This document shows, one piece after another, positions 60,301-64,000 of a DNA stretch of 64,000 nucleotides (position 1 is its first letter; each line of letters begins with the position of its first letter). A program made the translations under genes and the position numbers. Under the pieces are notes generated by a model. That model saw nothing but the letters and a program-made list of their open reading frames with translations, had not been told where the DNA came from and ran no database searches. Source of the DNA: an uncultured Bacteroidia bacterium (GTDB lineage: Bacteria > Bacteroidota > Bacteroidia > Bacteroidales > F082); contig CADCJI010000023.1 of assembly GCA_902801625.1 (NCBI GenBank), positions 1 through 64,000 of the forward strand, given 5' to 3'.

Positions 60301-61989
60301 GAGTTGCAGCCTTCCGTCATCGGCGACATCATCGCTATGAACGCCCTATACCGTCCTGGTCCGATGGACAACATCCCCGACTTCATCGCCCGCAAGCAGG
60401 GTAGGCAGGAAATCAAGTATGACTTCAATTGCATGGAGAAGTACCTGAAGGACACCTATGGAATCTGCGTGTATCAAGAGCAGGTGATGTTGCTCTCGCG
60501 TGAGTTGGCCGACTTCACGAGAGGTGAGTCCGATACCTTGCGTAAGGCCATGGGTAAGAAGCAGTTGGCTAAGATGGAGGAACTCTATGGCAAGTTTATG
60601 AAACAAGGTGTGGCCAAGTTGACCAAGACAGAAAACTTGCCCGAAGAGGAGGTGAAAAAACGTTTGGAGAAGATTTGGGAAGAATGGAAGAAGTTCGCTT
60701 CCTACGCCTTCAACAAGTCGCATGCCGCTTGCTATAGTTGGGTGTCGTACCAGACGGCTTACCTTAAGGCACACTATCCCGCTGAGTTTATGGCTGCAGT
60801 GCTTAATAATGAGTTAGGCGATATCAAGCAGGTGAACTTCATGACGGAGGAATGCAAGCGCATGAAGATTGAGGTGCTAGGTCCCGATGTGAATGAGTCG
60901 GAGTATGAGTTTTCGGTCAACGAGAAAGGCGAGATTCGCTATGGCATGGGCGGCATCAAGAATGTAGGCGAGGCGGCTGTGGCGGGCATCGTGGCCGAGC
61001 GTGAAGCCAACGGCAAGTTCAAGGACTTTGGCGACTTTGTGATGCGTGTGGCCGACAAGGGCCTCAACGTCAGGGCTTTGGAGAGCATGGGCATGGCAGG
61101 CTGCTTCGACAGTTTCAAGGGTTTCCACCGTGCTATGTTGTTCAACATCGCTCCCAACGACTCGGTGCCTTTCTCTGAACGCGCCATGCGCATGGTGGCC
61201 TCGTTCAACGAGCGGAAGAACTCGGCGCAGATGGACCTTTTCGGTTTCGGTAGCGATGAGGGGACGGAGGAGACTTTCAATATCCCGTTACCAGAGTGCG
61301 AACCGTGGTCGAAGATGAAGGAATTGGAGATGGAGAAAGAGGCTTTGGGCTTCTATATCTCCTCGCATCCCATGCAGGTCTATCACCTGCCCATCAAGTA
61401 CTTCTGCAACTGCGATGTGGAGGGTTTGAAGAATGCCTTGAATGATGTGGAGAAAAACCTCAAGCGTCCGGTGCGCCTTGGCGGACAAATCACACGTGCC
61501 GAAGAGTTTACGGCGAAAAACGGCAATCCTTACGGTCGTTTCACCATTGAAGACCAAAGCGGTGCGTTGCAGTTTGCCTTGTTCAAGGAGAACTATTTGA
61601 ATTGCAGGAATTTGTTGACGGTCAATTCCTTCGTTATGCTTTCTGGTATTATGGATCGACCTTTTCCAAGGGCGGGGCAAGACCCGAATGTGGTGTTGCA
61701 GACGCTTGAAGTAAGGTTTACGGAAGCGCGTTTACTTGACTCGCTTTTAGAATCCACCTCTAAGACGGTTTACATCAAGTTGAATGTGGCAGAAATGAAT
61801 AAGGAAAGCATGGAGGAGTTTATCAAGGTGTTGAAGGATAATCCTGGCAAACAGCATTATAAATTGCATCTTTTCGACCCGCTAGGCAAAAAGTCCTGCA
61901 ACCTGACACCTGTGAAAGGCTCAATCAATGCTCAGGAGGTATTGCCGTTGCTTGAAAAAATGCCTTTTGTGGAATTTGACTTGCGATAA
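57373..61989 (+). CDS. dnaE: DNA polymerase III alpha subunit fused to a 3'-5' proofreading exonuclease
   Basis: 1538-aa replicative polymerase. Residues 1-190 are a DnaQ-type exonuclease with Exo I FDTETTGLP (Asp6, Glu8), Exo II VGHNINFDLNVLGCE and Exo III SAHNACADVEATARVF. From about residue 245 the PHP domain starts (HVHSHYSMLDG). Polymerase core: GPGRGSAAGSVVAYCLKITD and catalytic carboxylates at 737/739/741 in LPDIDVDFDDDGR, then YGTMAAKSAIADVGRV. The tandem helix-hairpin-helix region and an OB domain (LGGQITRAEEFTAKNGNPYG) complete it. Ordinary DnaE is about 1100-1260 aa, so this single chain carries both synthesis and proofreading. Monocistronic. Confidence 0.95.
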   Translation: MFLVFDTETTGLPKIENAPLTDFDNWPRMVQLAWQIHDEKGRFVENHNYLVQPDGFVIPIDAKMVHGISTEHAMKYGKPLNEVLDLFMISAAKAKYLVGHNINFDLNVLGCEFLRCGRENPLRRWQIIDTCTEKTAEFCQFPGGKGGKFKLPRLGEFHHLLFGEYFDSAHNACADVEATARVFLELIRRGVLDETDLHVDAQFIDDFKAANPDVIQPAGIKVEANFDEEEKGEEEPEFGNYIPQHFTHLHVHSHYSMLDGMSKVPDLVSKCKKNGMYSLALTDHGNMFGIKDFADTVNKENGKVKDAIKEQQAIIGKPESTDEEKIAAQEQIEKLNKQFFKPIFGIETYCAPISIDKRDGRQDRGWHLILLAKNKTGYHSLCKLSSIAYTDGFYYNPRIDHSLLEKYHEGLICSSACLAGEVPQKIMNGDMAGAEASIQWFKNLFGEDYYLEVQRHKTDKPGGDTEVYERQKEVNKIIFDLAKKYNVKVIATNDVHFVEEEHGEAHDRLICLSTGKDLDDPTRMHYTKQEWLKTPEEMGRIFSDHPEVLENTQEIVDKVETYSIDSDPIMPIFPIPEDFGTEEQYRQKYTEEDLFNEFTRDEHGNVVLSQEEAEKKVKKLGGYNRLYRIKLEADYLAKLTWEGAKERYGENLTEDQIERIKFELHVMKTMGFPGYFLIVSDYIRAAREELGVSVGPGRGSAAGSVVAYCLKITDLDPLKYDLLFERFLNPDRISLPDIDVDFDDDGRGRVLDWITKKYGKEKVAHIITYGTMAAKSAIADVGRVQKVPLPEVNKIKSFIPDRNFDEAAVKAVEGEVPKKMPKVNLKNCYKYVPELKQLVEGDDKNISSMLTYAEELEDTNRQIGIHACGVIIGADDLTNVAPVCTVKDKDTKEDVVVTQYDGHVIETVGLIKMDFLGLKTLTLIKDALKNIKKTHGIDIDIDHIPIDDEETYKLYSAGNTIGTFQFESPGMQKYLRELQPSVIGDIIAMNALYRPGPMDNIPDFIARKQGRQEIKYDFNCMEKYLKDTYGICVYQEQVMLLSRELADFTRGESDTLRKAMGKKQLAKMEELYGKFMKQGVAKLTKTENLPEEEVKKRLEKIWEEWKKFASYAFNKSHAACYSWVSYQTAYLKAHYPAEFMAAVLNNELGDIKQVNFMTEECKRMKIEVLGPDVNESEYEFSVNEKGEIRYGMGGIKNVGEAAVAGIVAEREANGKFKDFGDFVMRVADKGLNVRALESMGMAGCFDSFKGFHRAMLFNIAPNDSVPFSERAMRMVASFNERKNSAQMDLFGFGSDEGTEETFNIPLPECEPWSKMKELEMEKEALGFYISSHPMQVYHLPIKYFCNCDVEGLKNALNDVEKNLKRPVRLGGQITRAEEFTAKNGNPYGRFTIEDQSGALQFALFKENYLNCRNLLTVNSFVMLSGIMDRPFPRAGQDPNVVLQTLEVRFTEARLLDSLLESTSKTVYIKLNVAEMNKESMEEFIKVLKDNPGKQHYKLHLFDPLGKKSCNLTPVKGSINAQEVLPLLEKMPFVEFDLR

Positions 61990-62010
61990 AAAAGAAAATT
62001 TGTATCTTTG
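61981..62010 (+). promoter_or_regulatory. promoter of the MNT/HEPN pair
   Basis: TTG (61981-61983), 19-base spacer, TATCTTTG (62003-62010), 23 bases before ATG 62033. The TTG overlaps the end of dnaE. Confidence 0.65.
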
Positions 62011-62032
62011 CAAAACTGAAATACCATGTTAT

Positions 62033-62347
62033 ATGGATAGACGTCAGATATTAGAGAGAATCAAGCAGTTGGCCATTGCCGTGTTGCCTCAAGGCAGCTC
62101 GCTTTGGTTGTATGGCTCCCGAGCTCGTGGCGATGAAAGCCAAAGTAGCGATTGGGATTTGCTCATTTTGCTTGACAAGTCAAAAATCACTTCAGAGGAT
62201 TATGATTTGGCTTATTTTTTCCGCGAATTAGGCTGGGATTTGAACGCAACAATCAGTCCTCATGTTTATTCAAAAAAGCAATGGGAAGGCTGGTCGTTTT
62301 TGCCGTTCTATAAAAATGTCGAACAGGATAAAATTGTTTTGGTATGA
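62033..62347 (+). CDS. minimal nucleotidyltransferase (MNT) antitoxin
   Basis: 104-aa protein. Start ATG 62033 fits the promoter. The nucleotidyltransferase motif is plain: LWLYGSRARGDESQSSDWDLLILLD (G-S ... D-x-D). MNT proteins of HEPN/MNT type VII systems attach AMP to the HEPN toxin and keep it inactive. The gene overlaps the HEPN gene by four bases. The pair is complete. Confidence 0.85.
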   Translation: MDRRQILERIKQLAIAVLPQGSSLWLYGSRARGDESQSSDWDLLILLDKSKITSEDYDLAYFFRELGWDLNATISPHVYSKKQWEGWSFLPFYKNVEQDKIVLV

Positions 62348-62742
62348 GTTTGAGCGATGAGGAACGCAGAATTATGGTGCAATTAGAAATGGAACGTGCC
62401 AAAAAGACTTTCAATGAAGTGGATATTTTGAAAGCGGCAGAACTTTGGAACGGTGTTTCTAATCGTCTGTACTATGCTGTTTATCATGCAGTTTCAGCCT
62501 TGTTGATTCACGATGGTCATCAGGTTAATACCCATCATGGATCTCACGCTATGTTTGGACAGCAATATGTGAAGACAGGCATTTTGCCAGCCGATTATGG
62601 TCGATTGTACAATCAATTGCAAACGATGCGCGAACAGAGTGATTATAATTGCGCTTTCGATGCCGATCCAGACGAACTTAAAAACCGTATTGAACCAGCC
62701 CGTCAAATGATTGAGACCATTGAAAATATGGTTAGTGATTAG
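62344..62742 (+). CDS. HEPN-domain toxin
   Basis: 132-aa all-helical HEPN protein and partner of the MNT protein. Seen: KTFNEVDILKAAELWNGVSNRLYYAVYHAVSALL, where the long helices and Asn-Arg-x-Tyr-Tyr are typical of the family, then ALLIHDGHQVNTHHGSHAMFG and ADYGRLYNQLQTMREQSDY, the last holding the R-x4-6-H-like region in related toxins. HEPN toxins are RNases. The four-base overlap with the upstream gene indicates coupled translation. Confidence 0.85.
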   Translation: MSLSDEERRIMVQLEMERAKKTFNEVDILKAAELWNGVSNRLYYAVYHAVSALLIHDGHQVNTHHGSHAMFGQQYVKTGILPADYGRLYNQLQTMREQSDYNCAFDADPDELKNRIEPARQMIETIENMVSD

Positions 62743-62761
62743 TTGTTTCAACTTTTTTTGT

Positions 62762-62769
62762 TATTTTTG
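62762..62769 (+). promoter_or_regulatory. -7 box of trxA
   Basis: TATTTTTG, 51 bases before ATG 62821; the nearest TTG is only 16 bases upstream. Confidence 0.4.
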
Positions 62770-62820
62770 CATTTCAATTTTTGGAAATAGAATCAATATA
62801 AATCAAACGAATTAAAAACT

Positions 62821-63141
62821 ATGGCAGTAATTCAAATGACTGACGACCGTTTTGAAGAAGTCGTCCTGAAATCGGAACTCCCTGTGATGGTGGACTTTGG
62901 CGCCACATGGTGTGGCCCCTGCAAAAAAGTAGAGCCCATCGTCGATGAACTTTCAGAAGAATATGCAGGCAAGATGATTGCCGTGAAATGCGACGTTGAG
63001 GAATGCCCCGGCACTGCTGGAAAATATGGCATTATGAACATTCCTACCGTTCTCTATTTCAAGGGTGGCGAGCCCGTCGACAAGAATGTGGGTGCCGCTC
63101 CCAAGAAGGTGTTTGTGGAGAAACTGGAGAAGCTGTTCTGA
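62821..63141 (+). CDS. trxA: thioredoxin
   Basis: 106-aa thioredoxin, the cytosolic disulphide reductant. Active site WCGPCK is intact in VDFGATWCGPCKKVEPIVDE, and the cis-Pro loop is NIPTVLYFKGG. The length is exact. The stop codon forms the left end of an inverted repeat (63140-63193). Confidence 0.96.
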   Translation: MAVIQMTDDRFEEVVLKSELPVMVDFGATWCGPCKKVEPIVDELSEEYAGKMIAVKCDVEECPGTAGKYGIMNIPTVLYFKGGEPVDKNVGAAPKKVFVEKLEKLF

Positions 63142-63193
63142 CTATGACCAGTGACTTTGACCGCTTTTACTCAAAGTTGAAGCGGTCATAGTC
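63140..63193. repeat. inverted repeat after trxA
   Basis: GACTATGACC (63140-63149) and GGTCATAGTC (63184-63193) are perfect reverse complements. Within them CCGCTT/AAGCGG and ACTTTGA/TCAAAGT add further pairing. The TCATAGTCATTGT motif recurs near lon (5298-5426). Confidence 0.75.
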
Positions 63194-63250
63194 ATTGTAA
63201 TAAGTCATTGTCAACAATTAAACAATTCAACAATCAACAGTTCAAACACC

Positions 63251-64000
63251 TTGGACTTTTCAATCGATAGGAACCGGCTGACGCAATTCGGCAGCTTGGA
63301 GTTCTTGGCACGTCAAATCGTGGAGGGATTCATCACGGGTTTACACAAGAGTCCTTTCCACGGTTTTTCTGTTGAGTTCGCCGAACATCGCCTTTACAAC
63401 ACAGGCGAGCCCATCCGCCATATCGACTGGAAACTCTATGGCCGCACGGAGAAGCTCTTCGTGAAGCGCTACGAGGAGGAGACTAACCTACGCTGCCAAC
63501 TGGTCATCGACCAAAGCTCGAGCATGTGTTTCCCCGTGAGGCAGAAGGTCGACTTCGAGCATCCCAACAAACTCTTTTTCTCCATCTATGCCGCTGCCTC
63601 GCTCATGGAGCTGATGCGCCGCCAGCGCGATGCCGTTGGCTTGGACTTGTTTGATGAGACGATTGCGTTTCATGAGCCAGCCAAGTCATCCAATGTGCAC
63701 AATAAGTTGATCTATACAGAGCTGGAGAAACTGATTGACACCTACGACAAAAACAACCGCAAGACGACCTCGACACCACAGTGCCTGCACCAAATTGCAG
63801 AGATGACGCACCGTCGCAGCTTGGTGGTCATCTTCACCGACATGCTTGACGGCCTCGACGACTACAAACCGATGTTTGAGGCATTGGAACACCTTAAATA
63901 TAATAAGCACGAGGTCATCCTGTTCCATGTTTTCGACAGCAACTTGGAGCAGAATCTGGACTTCGAGAACCGCCCGTACCGTTTCGTCGATTTGGAGTCG
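63251..64000 (+). CDS. DUF58 domain protein, N-terminal part
   Basis: Continues beyond the right edge; 250 codons are visible from a TTG start at 63251, chosen because the family normally starts within a few residues of FSIDRNRLTQFGSLEFLARQ and no ATG is near. Seen: GFSVEFAEHRLYNTGEPIRH, IDWKLYGRTEKLFVKRYEEE and a VWA-like core QLVIDQSSSMCF and LVVIFTDMLDGLDDY. Relatives in Bacteroidetes belong to the MoxR-linked cluster with BatA-like proteins of unknown detailed role. The leader lacks an ATG, so TTG is inferred. Confidence 0.85.
   Translation, partial: MDFSIDRNRLTQFGSLEFLARQIVEGFITGLHKSPFHGFSVEFAEHRLYNTGEPIRHIDWKLYGRTEKLFVKRYEEETNLRCQLVIDQSSSMCFPVRQKVDFEHPNKLFFSIYAAASLMELMRRQRDAVGLDLFDETIAFHEPAKSSNVHNKLIYTELEKLIDTYDKNNRKTTSTPQCLHQIAEMTHRRSLVVIFTDMLDGLDDYKPMFEALEHLKYNKHEVILFHVFDSNLEQNLDFENRPYRFVDLES

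Overview
The window looks like chromosomal DNA of a member of the Bacteroidales (Bacteroidota). The evidence is: many -7 boxes of the Bacteroidetes type TAnnTTTG, often with TTG 19-20 bases upstream; little sign of Shine-Dalgarno sequences; a 287-aa primary sigma factor; SPII lipoproteins and a type IX secretion (Por) sorting tail; a Tricorn-type periplasmic protease; and ribosomal proteins of Bacteroidetes style. No rRNA is present. One tRNA (Met, CAU) is found.

Layout. 1-1856: serine biosynthesis (serA-serC, minus strand) with a four-helix-bundle gene wedged between them. 2050-4756: two paralogous lipoproteins and a glycosyltransferase. 4892-9666: a broken L31 gene, lon protease and a peptide-binding lipoprotein. 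9721-18286: envelope proteins, a Tricorn-like protease, pepD with a histone-like tail, and rpe. 18465-21159: a small accessory patch (toxin-antitoxin pair, RhuM-like protein, conserved hypothetical) next to a decayed fragment of rpe.

21675-36711 is an A+T-rich defence island made of two divergent operons. The leftward operon encodes a NurA-like nuclease, a HerA-like ATPase, an HSP90/GHKL-type ATPase, a radical SAM protein and a large protein carrying RNA polymerase alpha-CTD-like and sigma-4-like DNA-binding modules. All five genes are overlapping or within 4 bases of each other. The rightward operon encodes a phosphoribosyltransferase-like protein, a retron-type reverse transcriptase (with a candidate structured RNA just before it), an OLD/TOPRIM nuclease and a short UvrD-like helicase, the last two being a Gabija-like pair. 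37002-38017 holds gene remnants, then an AAA/DUF4143 ATPase follows.

39414-54375 is again core genome: rpoD, pnp (frameshifted), rpsO, tRNA-Met, phosphosugar mutase, rfbD, a DUF3078 protein, a cyclase-fold protein, yebC, a LuxR/hemerythrin pair, rpsP, an EamA transporter and a T9SS cargo protein. 54455-57147 carries a REP-associated transposase and two accessory genes. 57373-64000 has dnaE fused to a proofreading exonuclease, a MNT/HEPN toxin-antitoxin pair, trxA and the start of a DUF58 gene.

Two themes recur. First, several families of short palindromes are scattered between genes and, in two cases, inside reading frames. Second, two conserved housekeeping genes (rpmE2 and pnp) have lost roughly 40-44 bases with a frame change, which may reflect real decay or assembly error.
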